A DNA stretch of 64,000 nt from Serratia marcescens (GCA_015548865.1 JADMXW010000016.1:1-64000), one strand, 5' to 3'. Counted from the stretch's first letter, positions 1 through 7,285 are shown. Program-made: numbers and translations. The notes: generated by a model from the sequence alone, not told the origin.

Positions 1-1
1 G

Positions 2-259
2 TCTGCATCGTCAGCCACGGGTTACCAGTCGAGCAGCGAGATCACGCCAGCAGATGACGGAAGAGAATTGCATGCTGTCGCTTCCGCACTTGGTGAAGAT
101 AGCAAAGCTAAAGCGCCATTAGGTTGCGCGATTGTGTGCGTATATCGCAATGATGATGGCGAATTGATTCACATTCGTGCAAGCAAGGTTGGCGATAACG
201 GCATCAAGCCAAACGTATTTTACACACTGAATGAAGATGGTGAATTCGTAGAGGTTTAA
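2..259 (+). CDS. Phage hypothetical protein, 5'-truncated by the window edge
   Basis: The reading frame is open from base 2 through to a TAA at 257-259, so the gene probably begins left of the window. A TTG at 68 is the only internal candidate start seen and has no convincing ribosome-binding site. The C-terminal part is small and mixed, ending NEDGEFVEV, with no motif I recognise. It sits at the head of the early-gene string of the prophage and is followed two bases later by another tiny ORF. Function unknown. Confidence 0.5.
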   Translation, partial: SASSATGYQSSSEITPADDGRELHAVASALGEDSKAKAPLGCAIVCVYRNDDGELIHIRASKVGDNGIKPNVFYTLNEDGEFVEV

Positions 260-261
260 CC

Positions 262-327
262 ATGTATCTAACCAAAGAAGATTTATTTCACATGGCGGTG
301 TTTATACGCCTAGTTGGGAGTAAGTGA
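262..327 (+). CDS. Possible 21-residue phage peptide
   Basis: ATG at 262 is preceded by GAGG at 251-254 and opens a 21-codon frame (MYLTKEDLFHMAVFIRLVGS then K). It ends with TGA at 325-327, two bases before the next start at 330. The tight packing and the Shine-Dalgarno argue for translation. The size gives no other support, and no family is recognised. Confidence 0.3.
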   Translation: MYLTKEDLFHMAVFIRLVGSK

Positions 328-329
328 AG

Positions 330-539
330 ATGAGTAATTCATGGCCCGGTGGCTTTCGTCATGCAATGTCTCAAAGTGCGCATGAAAGATGGAACTCAGG
401 TAATTATCCCGGCACGCGTCAATTGTGCTGCAAATGTGAATCACCAACAGGGCGATGCGAGGAAGACGGTATTTATCTCGATGATGATACCGGGCCGCTT
501 TGCGAAGAATGCTACAGCGAATTAAAACCAGATGAATAG
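330..539 (+). CDS. Small phage zinc-ribbon-like protein
   Basis: This 69-residue protein starts at ATG 330. I chose it over the in-frame GTG at 324 because GGGAG at 316-320 is correctly spaced only for 330. It has two CxxC pairs (CCKC near residue 35 and CEEC near residue 60), the layout of a four-cysteine zinc ribbon. Such proteins are common in the early regions of lambdoid phages, but I cannot assign this one to a named family. It is followed by a UUCG hairpin. Confidence 0.6.
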   Translation: MSNSWPGGFRHAMSQSAHERWNSGNYPGTRQLCCKCESPTGRCEEDGIYLDDDTGPLCEECYSELKPDE

Positions 540-553
540 CCTCTTCGGAGGCT
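538..553 (+). terminator. UUCG-tetraloop hairpin after the zinc-ribbon gene
   Basis: AGCCTC-TTCG-GAGGCT forms a six-pair stem closed by a very stable UUCG loop and overlaps the stop codon of the preceding gene. Only two Ts follow, so it may act as an mRNA 3'-end stabiliser or weak terminator rather than a full intrinsic terminator. Confidence 0.45.
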
Positions 554-606
554 TCATACCCATGCTGATATTAGGCGGCATAGTTATGAATAAATAGGAG
601 GGAGTG

Positions 607-951
607 ATGACGGATTTAGACTTTTGGAAAGAATGTATATCAATTGCTGCTGATGAGTGCGAACTAACCCTCACTACTGAGCAATTAAATTACTTGGCTG
701 AATCAGCTAGCGGCGGTCATGAGAATTACGGGATGGCTTTTTATTCACCACCAGACTCAGAACGCTACGACGATATCGAGCGTGAGTGGAAGAAAAAATA
801 CAAAGCACTCCAAGCTGAGTTTGATAAATATCGCGGCAATGCTGAAAAAGCAGTTGGTCAAGCTCTTGGTCAATATCGTGATGCCAACGTAAGTATTGGT
901 GAACACGGTGAAGTGCTCAGGCATGACGGTCGCACAACGCGAATTCAATAA
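607..951 (+). CDS. Phage hypothetical protein, helical, charged
   Basis: I placed the start at ATG 607, five bases after an AGGAGG at 596-601. The GTG at 604 is too close to it. The 114-residue product has an acidic N-terminus (MTDLDFWKECISIAADE), then a charged helical stretch with EREWKKKYKALQAEFDKY that could form a coiled coil. No catalytic motif is visible. Similar proteins occur among lambdoid early genes upstream of recombination genes, but no function is known to me. Confidence 0.65.
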   Translation: MTDLDFWKECISIAADECELTLTTEQLNYLAESASGGHENYGMAFYSPPDSERYDDIEREWKKKYKALQAEFDKYRGNAEKAVGQALGQYRDANVSIGEHGEVLRHDGRTTRIQ

Positions 952-985
952 CATTACCTACTAATTAATCAATCAGGAATACGCC

Positions 986-1183
986 ATGCAACGATTAGCA
1001 TTTGCAGGGCTGCCCGTTGCTGGCAGTCCTAAATTCGACGCAATTAAAACAATCCAGTTTCAACGCACCAACATCACGACAGGAAAGGATGTCATGTCGT
1101 TCAAGTCAACGAAAAGCTGGCTGCAACGGTTATTCGAGCAGCTTATCGAAACGGTCAACCAAAAGGGCAATCCCCATGCTTAA
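986..1183 (+). CDS. Small phage protein with two possible starts
   Basis: The 65-residue frame starts at ATG 986 behind an AGGAA. A second in-frame ATG at 1094 is preceded by AGGAAAGG at 1081-1088 with five-base spacing, so a 29-residue short form (MSFKSTKSWLQRLFEQLIET...) may also be made. The C-terminal helix is amphipathic. Its place just upstream of the recombination genes matches the kil/gam area of lambda, but there is no clear sequence match to Kil. It overlaps the next gene by 8 bp (ATGCTTAA). Confidence 0.55.
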   Translation: MQRLAFAGLPVAGSPKFDAIKTIQFQRTNITTGKDVMSFKSTKSWLQRLFEQLIETVNQKGNPHA

Positions 1184-1484
1184 TCCAGACAAGATACAGG
1201 CCATCAGGAAAATCATGGAGACGATGCCAGATGACGTCATTGAAGGCTGCTATGCAGAGGCTGAGAAGTTGGCTGAAAAGTCTATCAGTCGGTTCCGTGA
1301 CGCGGTACGCAAGCACTGGCCTGACATGCACACGGACGAGGCATGCGAATACATGGAAGACAGCGACGTTGATTATCAGCAGGCAGAAAGCCAGCGGGTA
1401 TTTGACGCCATTTTCCACCGGGTGAAGGTGGAGATGGCATTTTGGATTTATGACAGGCAGAAAAGCACGGAGGATGCAGCATGA
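1176..1484 (+). CDS. Phage hypothetical protein in the gam-like position
   Basis: ATG at 1176 overlaps the preceding stop, which suggests translational coupling. The 102-residue product is acidic and helical (DKIQAIRKIMETMPDDVIEG at the start, then several short helices with Trp and Tyr near the C-terminus) with no signal or membrane segment. In lambda the gene in this position is the host-nuclease inhibitor Gam. I see no motif that proves the same role here, so that remains a positional guess. It overlaps the next gene by 4 bp (ATGA). Confidence 0.6.
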   Translation: MLNPDKIQAIRKIMETMPDDVIEGCYAEAEKLAEKSISRFRDAVRKHWPDMHTDEACEYMEDSDVDYQQAESQRVFDAIFHRVKVEMAFWIYDRQKSTEDAA

Positions 1485-1996
1485 GCGAGCAGTCCAAGAC
1501 GCACTACAGAAAGGCGTTCGATTCGCCCTATCTCAGTAGTGCTGACATTGTGGAACCAACGGTTTTGACGATAGCAAAAGTAACGCTCGAAACGGACAAA
1601 ACCAAGAAGACAAAGGACGTCTTCAACACAGCATATTTTGCGGAGAAGGAACTGCGACCGGGCGAGAAATTGAAGCCGATGATTCTCAATGCGACGAACA
1701 GCAAGACCATGAAGGCCTTGACGGGTTCGCCGTACATTGAAGACTGGGCCGGAACGCGAGTGACGGTTTATGTCGATACAAAGGTGCGTTTCGGCAATAG
1801 CTCAGTGGAAGGGTTGCGCATAAGCCCTAGCCGCGTAACCAAGCCGGTTTTGACCCCAGCATCTATTCAGGCATGGAACAACGCCAAAGTGGCCTATAAA
1901 CGCGATGGAGACTTGCGTAAGGTTCTTGAGCGCATGGATATGTCCGAGGAACACCGGCAGCAGCTTATTAGCGAATGTAGGGAGGCTGCGGCATGA
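1481..1996 (+). CDS. Conserved phage protein paired with exonuclease
   Basis: The 171-residue product (MSEQSKTHYRKAFDSPYLSS...) is a type I have seen next to YqaJ/lambda-exonuclease genes in enterobacterial prophages. It has a beta-rich central region with TRVTVYVDTKVRFGNSSVEG and a helical C-terminus. Two-component phage recombination systems normally put a single-strand annealing or ssDNA-binding protein beside the nuclease. This protein occupies that slot but shows no recognisable Bet, Erf or RecT motif. It overlaps the exonuclease start by 4 bp. Role in recombination is inference. Confidence 0.65.
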   Translation: MSEQSKTHYRKAFDSPYLSSADIVEPTVLTIAKVTLETDKTKKTKDVFNTAYFAEKELRPGEKLKPMILNATNSKTMKALTGSPYIEDWAGTRVTVYVDTKVRFGNSSVEGLRISPSRVTKPVLTPASIQAWNNAKVAYKRDGDLRKVLERMDMSEEHRQQLISECREAAA

Positions 1997-2622
1997 TTTG
2001 GCATGATATCCAGCAGAACACCGAGGAATGGGAAGCGCTGCGCGTAGGAAAGGCCACGGCATCGAATTTCGGGTTAATCATGGCTAACGCAGGGAAAGCG
2101 TTTGGCGACCCGGCAAAGCGCTATGCGCTCCAGATTGCACTGGAGCAAATCAAAGGCTGCAAGTCTGAATTCAGCTTTTCAAATGAGCACATGGAGCGTG
2201 GTCACGAACAGGAGCCGATAGCACGGATGCTGTATGAGGATATTAACTTCATAGGCGTAGATAACGGCGGCTTCTTTGACCACGATACATACGGTGATAG
2301 CCCGGATGGATTGGTGGGTAGTGACGGCGTTATAGAGATTAAATCTGTTATCGCCCCTACCCACTACGCCACATTGCAGAGAGGTAGTTTCGACCCGTCA
2401 TACCGCTGGCAATTAATAGGCCACCTTGATTGCACGGAACGAAATTGGGTTGATTTCGTCAGTTATTGCTCAGACTTTCCAGAAGGAAACCAGTTAATTG
2501 TATGCCGCCTCAATCGCGATGATTGTAAGGATGAAATAAATGCGCTTAGGGAAAGGCGGCAACAATTTTTAACTCTGATTATGGAGGTTAAGCAAAATAT
2601 ATTGAATCAGGTGGCAGCATGA
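1993..2622 (+). CDS. YqaJ/lambda-exonuclease-type viral recombinase
   Basis: This 209-residue 5'-3' double-strand exonuclease belongs to the lambda Exo (Red alpha)/YqaJ family. Seen: the N-terminal WHDIQQNTEEWEALRVGKAT block, then GHEQEP, SPDG and EIKS. The last three correspond to the PD-(D/E)xK metal-binding core of the family. Length is close to lambda Exo (226). It overlaps both neighbours by 4 bp in an operon-like string. Expected role: resecting DNA ends for phage recombination together with an annealing partner, possibly the preceding gene. Confidence 0.85.
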   Translation: MIWHDIQQNTEEWEALRVGKATASNFGLIMANAGKAFGDPAKRYALQIALEQIKGCKSEFSFSNEHMERGHEQEPIARMLYEDINFIGVDNGGFFDHDTYGDSPDGLVGSDGVIEIKSVIAPTHYATLQRGSFDPSYRWQLIGHLDCTERNWVDFVSYCSDFPEGNQLIVCRLNRDDCKDEINALRERRQQFLTLIMEVKQNILNQVAA

Positions 2623-2912
2623 ACACCTCAACTGATGACATAAAAGTCGGCGGCACGAAAATCAGATATTACGACGCATACGGAGCATGGATGCTCCCTG
2701 ATAAAACTTTCACAAATAACCCACTTAAAGCACAGCGCGTTGCCGAGGAAATAGAAAATAAACGGCACAAACCGAAACTGGCTTGGGAGATTTGGGAAAT
2801 TCAGTTCGTAATGGAGAAAAAGCGGGATTGCAATTTCAGAAGCGTCGCAATGAAACTAGACAGGGATGTTCTCGACGTCAAACAAATGGTAACAGCTATC
2901 AGGGCGGACTAA
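2619..2912 (+). CDS. Phage hypothetical protein
   Basis: The 97-residue product starts at ATG 2619 overlapping the exonuclease stop (ATGA). It has a short beta-rich N-terminus (KIRYYDAYGAWMLPDK) and a basic helical C-terminus ending VKQMVTAIRAD. No known domain is recognised. The tight coupling to the exonuclease suggests expression in the same early transcript. Confidence 0.55.
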   Translation: MNTSTDDIKVGGTKIRYYDAYGAWMLPDKTFTNNPLKAQRVAEEIENKRHKPKLAWEIWEIQFVMEKKRDCNFRSVAMKLDRDVLDVKQMVTAIRAD

Positions 2913-2916
2913 TCCC

Positions 2917-3105
2917 ATGACCAACCTCTACTTAACAGCGGCTAATAAAGCAGCTTCACTCGAACGCGCATGTAAATACGCTCAAGCAAAAATAGCCTGG
3001 ATTGCAGCAGAGGAATATGCGCGCGGTAAATTCAAGAAGTATTGCAATATCCGCGCTGAGTTTTGCGGGAAATTTGGTGCGAGACTGGAGGCTTGGAATG
3101 GCTGA
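2917..3105 (+). CDS. ANR-family (PerC-like) small regulator
   Basis: The 62-residue protein reads MTNLYLTAANKAASLERACK... followed by QAKIAWIAAEEYARG and then R-A-E-F-C. This layout (helical A-A--ER-G/K-Y--A---W--A pattern with a terminal R--FC) is the signature of the ANR/Aar-type small regulators found in phages and pathogens, some of which bind AraC-family activators or H-NS. Assignment is by pattern only. It overlaps the following zinc-finger gene by 8 bp. Confidence 0.55.
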   Translation: MTNLYLTAANKAASLERACKYAQAKIAWIAAEEYARGKFKKYCNIRAEFCGKFGARLEAWNG

Positions 3106-3286
3106 CATTATCGATGAAGCAAACGACCTCACAGATTTAACCATACAGCACGCATTAGCTAACCGAAAGCCTCCGATGATATTCACGGGTAAATGCCGCA
3201 ATTGCGATGAGCCAATTAGCGCGGGTAATTATTGCGATGAATTCTGCCGCGATGATGACGAAAAGAGAATGAGGAATAATAAATGA
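3098..3286 (+). CDS. Small phage zinc-finger protein
   Basis: I chose ATG 3098, preceded by GGAGGC at 3087-3092. The 62-residue product has GKCRNCDEPISAGNYCDEFC, a four-cysteine zinc-binding module, followed by the acidic-basic tail RDDDEKR. It resembles the C-terminal fingers of the TraR/DksA type seen in lambdoid early genes, but lacks the N-terminal coiled coil of DksA. It overlaps the next gene by 4 bp. Confidence 0.65.
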   Translation: MADIIDEANDLTDLTIQHALANRKPPMIFTGKCRNCDEPISAGNYCDEFCRDDDEKRMRNNK

Positions 3287-3750
3287 AAGCTCATGAGTGG
3301 ATAGAAGAACGTCGACTGATGCGTGAACAAATTGCAGAACTCGAACGGCAGCGGGATGCGCTTCAAGTTTCATATAACACTGCTCAGCACGGATACGACG
3401 CCTTGGTCGTTAAAGTAAATGCGTTGGTTGCGGAGAATGCGGCGCTGAAATCGTGCGCTGAGTTCTACAACGCTTCATTCAGCCCTGTTAAAGGCACATT
3501 CGGACTTGAATGGAAACCAACAGAAAAGTTGCTGGATGACTGCGGGAATGTTGCATCTGACGCGCTCAAAACCCCAGCTACAGACGCCGCATTGCGTGAG
3601 ATAGGGGCAAAGGCGGTTGAGGCTTTTGCGGATACAGAAGCAGACTTTGCAATGCGAAATATTGGTAGCTTGGGGGACAGACTCAATTATGCAGGTTCTG
3701 CTCATAGTGCAAGAGTATTCGCCCAACAATTGCGGGAGGGGAAGGTATGA
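3283..3750 (+). CDS. Ea22-like phage early protein
   Basis: The 155-residue product begins with a long coiled coil (EERRLMREQIAELERQRDAL, residues about 8-45). It continues with a block ending TDAALREIGAKAVEAFADTE that is shared by many enterobacterial Ead/Ea22-type proteins. Function of the family is unknown. It overlaps both neighbours by 4 bp. Confidence 0.6.
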   Translation: MKAHEWIEERRLMREQIAELERQRDALQVSYNTAQHGYDALVVKVNALVAENAALKSCAEFYNASFSPVKGTFGLEWKPTEKLLDDCGNVASDALKTPATDAALREIGAKAVEAFADTEADFAMRNIGSLGDRLNYAGSAHSARVFAQQLREGKV

Positions 3751-4235
3751 CCAACAAACCGATTAGTGAAGTGATTGCGGAGATTCAGCGTCTGCTTTCA
3801 TCGATAGAAAAATATCAGCGACAAGGGAAAGTCGGTGAATGGGTTGAAGAATACCGCATAGCTACATGCCCTGCGGAATTGCGACGTGTTCTCGACCACA
3901 TCGCAGCCCTTGAGCAGCAGTTAGAGGCTGAGAAATCCCACCGTCAAGCAGGTTGGAAAGAGGCTCACGAACAGGAAGCCCGTGCAGAACTTGCTGAGCA
4001 GCAGTTAGCAGCAGAGCGGGCGCAGGTTCCTGTTGCGTGGTGCAGCAAGCAATACGGCACTGTTTGGATAAAACAGCTTTGTCAGATGAGTGTCGGCACA
4101 GAGTGGTTCATTCGCGGATCAGCCGAGCCAGTAGCGGTAGTTAAATCATCATGTTCTGTGCTTTGGAATGTTTCGCAAAAAGACTTACCTCACGGAACCG
4201 TTTTTTATGCATGTCTACCGGTTGAGGGGGAATAG
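3747..4235 (+). CDS. Ea22-like phage early protein
   Basis: The 162-residue product has a coiled-coil N-terminal two-thirds (HIAALEQQLEAEKSHRQAGW and RAELAEQQLAAERAQ). A short C-terminal module follows (VPVAWCSKQYGTVWIKQLCQ...) that is also found at the ends of other Ead/Ea22 proteins. This mosaic of a variable coiled coil plus an interchangeable tail is typical of the family. Function unknown. Confidence 0.6.
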   Translation: MTNKPISEVIAEIQRLLSSIEKYQRQGKVGEWVEEYRIATCPAELRRVLDHIAALEQQLEAEKSHRQAGWKEAHEQEARAELAEQQLAAERAQVPVAWCSKQYGTVWIKQLCQMSVGTEWFIRGSAEPVAVVKSSCSVLWNVSQKDLPHGTVFYACLPVEGE

Positions 4236-4415
4236 ATGGCTGAACGATGGAAGATTTATTTATTAATTTTACTCATAGCATTATCTAGCGCCCCGATAAC
4301 CACAGCGGCGGTACAGGTTAGTGTACCAATGTGGGGGATTATAGCTGGGCAATGCGGTCTGGTTATTTCTGGGTTCATTGCAGGATTACTCCATAGGACT
4401 GAACACCATGACTGA
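4236..4415 (+). CDS. 59-residue two-helix membrane protein
   Basis: ATG 4236 directly abuts the stop of the previous gene, and GAGGGGG at 4224-4230 gives a Shine-Dalgarno. The product has two hydrophobic stretches, IYLLILLIALSSAPITTAAV and WGIIAGQCGLVISGFIAGLL, with a basic N-terminus and a charged tail (HRTEHHD). Its stop overlaps the next start (ATGACTGA), as expected for a coupled phage gene. Function unknown; small membrane proteins of this sort often act in exclusion or lysis control. Confidence 0.6.
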   Translation: MAERWKIYLLILLIALSSAPITTAAVQVSVPMWGIIAGQCGLVISGFIAGLLHRTEHHD

Positions 4416-5298
4416 TTTATTGAGCAAAGAGGCTGTAGCCGACATTTACACCGCGGTTGTCCACGCTGAAGCGCAGCAGGACGATGATGCTCGCCTATCG
4501 GCGGGGTTCGAGGTGGAGCTGCTGCTTGAACAGCACGGCGGCTATCACGGCGTTATGCGTCGTCTCATCGACATGATGCGCACCAATGAGCGTGAACTGG
4601 TACGGCGCCGTGAGGCGGCGGAGAAGCCCGCTCATAACTGGCAAGACGAATTTGCCGGTGCTTGTCGTACACTCGCGGCAATTACAGAACTACTGGATAT
4701 TCCCGCTGATGATGTGAATGGAGAGCCATCACAGATATTCGATGCTATCGAATCGCTGAAAACCCGACTGGCGGCTTATGACAGGGCGGCGAAAGAGCCT
4801 GTGGTGTTGCCTGATTACATGCCGCGTATTAGTGATGCAACGCTGGACAACATCATAAAGCAGGATGAAGAAGGTTCAGTGGCAAATGCAGCCAGAATTT
4901 TGGCAGCAGAAGTGAAGTTTTGGCACTCAAAGCCATTATTCACCGCCCCACCCCTGCCTGTAGTGCCGGATGATTTGCTATCAGCAGTAGAAGAAGTCAT
5001 TCGCATATCAGATCGCGAGCACGAAGCGTGGGATCGCGCAAAATACGCAATTTCATCTTACCGCGCCGCAATGCTCAAGCATGTCTCCCTCATTGATGAG
5101 GGTAACAACTATCCGGTAATTCCAGAAGGTTGGGCGCTTGTTCCCGTTGAACCTACGCCTGAAATGATTGCGGCAGCAATGGAATCGGATGATGTGTCGT
5201 TCGACACGAAGGATGAAACTCTATTCTACGTTCATCATGACAATATTTACGCCGCAATGATTGCTGCCGCTCCCCAGCCGGGTAAGGGGGCATCATGA
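4408..5298 (+). CDS. Ead/Ea22-like phage protein
   Basis: I start this at ATG 4408, overlapping the preceding stop by 8 bp, rather than at the upstream TTG at 4378. The 296-residue product carries the Ea22-type blocks LLEQHGGYHGVMRRLIDMMR, SQIFDAIESLKTRL and, near the C-terminus, EGWALVPVEPTPEMIAAAM. The last is a widely shared enterobacterial prophage module. Its role is unknown. It ends by overlapping a 30-residue ORF. Confidence 0.7.
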   Translation: MTDLLSKEAVADIYTAVVHAEAQQDDDARLSAGFEVELLLEQHGGYHGVMRRLIDMMRTNERELVRRREAAEKPAHNWQDEFAGACRTLAAITELLDIPADDVNGEPSQIFDAIESLKTRLAAYDRAAKEPVVLPDYMPRISDATLDNIIKQDEEGSVANAARILAAEVKFWHSKPLFTAPPLPVVPDDLLSAVEEVIRISDREHEAWDRAKYAISSYRAAMLKHVSLIDEGNNYPVIPEGWALVPVEPTPEMIAAAMESDDVSFDTKDETLFYVHHDNIYAAMIAAAPQPGKGAS

Positions 5299-5387
5299 AA
5301 CGCCCAACCCCAAAAGCAACACTCGCCATAGCCGCTCTTGTAGCGGCTTTTTTGTGGGCGCTATATGCGCTATGGAGCATCACATGA
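5295..5387 (+). CDS. 30-residue single-span membrane peptide
   Basis: ATG 5295 overlaps the preceding stop (ATGA), and GGGGG sits 5-9 bases upstream. The peptide is a basic N-terminus (MKRPTPK) followed by one hydrophobic helix (LAIAALVAAFLWALYALW). It overlaps the next start by 4 bp. A terminator-like hairpin with a T run lies inside its coding sequence, so the DNA may serve both purposes. Confidence 0.5.
   Translation: MKRPTPKATLAIAALVAAFLWALYALWSIT
5330..5353 (+). terminator. Intrinsic-terminator-like hairpin inside a small ORF
   Basis: AGCCGCT-CTTGT-AGCGGCT forms a seven-pair GC-rich stem and is followed at once by six Ts (5348-5353). This is a textbook rho-independent terminator, yet it is translated as part of the hydrophobic helix of the 5295-5387 peptide. 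Confidence 0.7.
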
Positions 5388-5572
5388 TTCGCATACCGCT
5401 ACCTAACTGGTTATTAGCCACTGTCACGGTGGCTTTTTTATTTCTCTTTAGCTGGCACTTTGAGCAGAAGAACGCCCTATTCGCTTTTATCGGTGTGGCC
5501 TGTTTCGTTTGGTGCCTGGCTGAACTGGTGAAGCGTCTGGTAGAGCATTTCAGAGACAGGAGGAAGCCATGA
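5384..5572 (+). CDS. 62-residue two-helix membrane protein
   Basis: The start ATG 5384 overlaps the previous stop (ATGA). The product MIRIPLPNWLLATVTVAFLF... has two hydrophobic segments (residues about 9-25 and 32-50) and a basic C-terminus (KRLVEHFRDRRKP). It overlaps the next gene by 4 bp. A second terminator-like hairpin lies within its first third. No family recognised. Confidence 0.55.
   Translation: MIRIPLPNWLLATVTVAFLFLFSWHFEQKNALFAFIGVACFVWCLAELVKRLVEHFRDRRKP
5416..5440 (+). terminator. Second terminator-like hairpin inside a small ORF
   Basis: AGCCACTG-TCA-CGGTGGCT (5416-5434) forms an eight-pair stem with one G-T pair, and the T run begins at the end of the stem (5434-5439). It lies in the coding sequence for the first membrane helix of the 5384-5572 protein, about 80 bp after a similar hairpin. 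Confidence 0.65.
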
Positions 5573-5769
5573 CGCCCGAAACTGAGAACGCGATACGAAG
5601 CGCCGCTAAAGATGTAATTGCAGAGTACCGCAGCAAATCCAACCAGAAATCATACCGTGAATTACTCGACAAGCACTGCATAAAAATATCAGCCATCTGC
5701 CCTTGTGGTTTTCAGGCTTGGCAATGGCTGAATGTTTTTGTGTATCGAGTCAGTAAAAATAAGGAATAG
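5569..5769 (+). CDS. Phage hypothetical protein
   Basis: The 66-residue product starts at ATG 5569 overlapping the previous stop, with AGGAGG at 5560-5565. It is a basic helical protein ending in a cysteine- and tryptophan-containing segment (ICPCGFQAWQWLNVF). No domain is recognised. It sits two bases before the excisionase gene. Confidence 0.5.
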   Translation: MTPETENAIRSAAKDVIAEYRSKSNQKSYRELLDKHCIKISAICPCGFQAWQWLNVFVYRVSKNKE

Positions 5770-5771
5770 CG

Positions 5772-6116
5772 ATGGGCGATGAAGTACTAACCCTGCAAGA
5801 AATATCATACCTTCTGAAAATTCACCCTGAAACCACAAAATCACTCGTACAGCGCGGCATCCTTCCAGCAACTGACATTGGCACCGGCCAGCGGCATAAA
5901 TACCGGTTCGTAAAATCGGCATGCCTTGAAGCGATGTCAAAACCGATCAACACTGTCGCCGTGAATGCGGGTGACATGACCGAGACAAAACCATGTCAAT
6001 CAAACAAAGGAAAGGGATCTGGCAATGTGATTTCACTACGCCGGATGGGAAAAGAATTAGGCAGTCTCTTGGAACGGGAGACAAGCGGGAAGCGCAAGAA
6101 CTCTACGACAAGATGA
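5772..6116 (+). CDS. Phage excisionase-like protein (MerR/HTH_17 type)
   Basis: The N-terminus LTLQEISYLLKIHPETTKSLVQRGILPATDIG with KYRFVKSA is a winged-helix MerR-like DNA-binding domain, as found in excisionases and phage regulatory proteins. The 114-residue gene overlaps the integrase start by 124 bp in a different frame. Overlap of xis and int is classical for lambdoid phages. Expected role: directing excisive recombination at attL/attR. The C-terminal third is low complexity and may simply be constrained by the integrase frame. Confidence 0.65.
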   Translation: MGDEVLTLQEISYLLKIHPETTKSLVQRGILPATDIGTGQRHKYRFVKSACLEAMSKPINTVAVNAGDMTETKPCQSNKGKGSGNVISLRRMGKELGSLLERETSGKRKNSTTR

Positions 6117-7156
6117 AGTCTGATGCGTGGAGATCGGCAAAGCTGGGTGAGGCTCCCGTTAAGCTTTTCGATGAGGCATGCATTCGGTGGCTGCGCGAGA
6201 AATCGCATAAGCGGTCGCTTGATGCTGACAAGTCGAAGATAACGTTTTTCCTCGATCACTTCCACGGACGGGAGTTATCTACGATAACGAATGACCAGAT
6301 ACAAGTAGCTATATCTAAAGCGTTTAATAGAAAACACCGGGAAAGATGGGAAGAAATGCGGGGCAGGATGAAGCGAGAGGGAAAATCTGTGCCAGCATAT
6401 CGGGCGAAACCGATATCTGAATCAACAAAATACTCGCTTCAGGCATTCATGCGATCGCTGTTAAGGATAGCGGCAAATGAGTGGGGATGGCTTAACTCTG
6501 TGCCAGTGGTGAAAGCGCGGCAGCCGAGAAACAAGCGGATACGTTGGCTTACACATGACGAGGCGAGACAGTTGATTGACTGCCTGCCCGATCATCTGAA
6601 ACCGGTTGTTACGTTCGCGCTGGCTACAGGGCTCAGGCGATCAAACATTCTGGATCTGGAATGGTCACAGGTAGACATGCAGAGAAAGATGGCATGGATT
6701 CACCCGGAAAATGCTAAAGGAGGAAAGGCTATCGGGGTGGCGCTGAACGATACAGCGTGCGGAGTCTTGCGCGGGCAGATAGGAAAAAATAACCGTTGGG
6801 TATTTGTTCACGAAATATCAACGACAAAACCTAATGGCGAAAAAATGCCCGAAATAAGAAAGTTAAGAGTTGACGGAAATAAGGCTTGGAATGCTGCATT
6901 AAAAAGGGCCGGAATTGAAAACTTTCGCTTTCATGATTTGCGACATACATGGGCGAGTTGGTTAGTTCAATCCGGCGTTCCTTTATCTGCATTACAAGAA
7001 ATGGGCGGCTGGGAATCAATAGAAATGGTACGCAGATATGCACATCTGTCGCCAAATCATTTAACTCAACACGCCAGACAAATAGACAGCATTTTTTCCA
7101 AGAATGGCATAAATACGTCAGATGGGATAATTGGGGAAATAAAGAATGCGATGTAA
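5993..7156 (+). CDS. int: Prophage integrase (tyrosine recombinase)
   Basis: This 387-residue site-specific tyrosine recombinase integrates the prophage. Domains in order: an N-terminal arm-binding domain (KQRKGIWQCDFTTPDGKRIR), a core-binding domain, and a catalytic domain. The catalytic domain has Arg215 (ATGLRRSNILDLEW), His314 and Arg317 (FHDLRH), Trp340 (GGW) and the nucleophile Tyr349. All expected residues are present, so it looks functional. ATG 5993 fits the family's usual N-terminus and lies inside the xis gene. The stop is 15 bp from the tRNA-Lys 3' end, consistent with that tRNA being the attachment site. Confidence 0.92.
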   Translation: MSIKQRKGIWQCDFTTPDGKRIRQSLGTGDKREAQELYDKMKSDAWRSAKLGEAPVKLFDEACIRWLREKSHKRSLDADKSKITFFLDHFHGRELSTITNDQIQVAISKAFNRKHRERWEEMRGRMKREGKSVPAYRAKPISESTKYSLQAFMRSLLRIAANEWGWLNSVPVVKARQPRNKRIRWLTHDEARQLIDCLPDHLKPVVTFALATGLRRSNILDLEWSQVDMQRKMAWIHPENAKGGKAIGVALNDTACGVLRGQIGKNNRWVFVHEISTTKPNGEKMPEIRKLRVDGNKAWNAALKRAGIENFRFHDLRHTWASWLVQSGVPLSALQEMGGWESIEMVRRYAHLSPNHLTQHARQIDSIFSKNGINTSDGIIGEIKNAM

Positions 7157-7170
7157 ATGCTTGATATTGT

Positions 7171-7246
<76 letters not shown>

Positions 7247-7256
7247 AACGCCGTGG

Positions 7257-7285
7257 ATTATTCCCCTGTTACCTGCCGCTGTCAA
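7257..7285 (-). promoter_or_regulatory. Sigma-70 promoter of tRNA-Lys
   Basis: On the minus strand a perfect TTGACA (7280-7285) is followed after exactly 17 bases by AATAAT (7257-7262, one mismatch to TATAAT). The mature tRNA 5' end is 10 bases further on. This is a strong consensus promoter in the right place. Confidence 0.75.
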
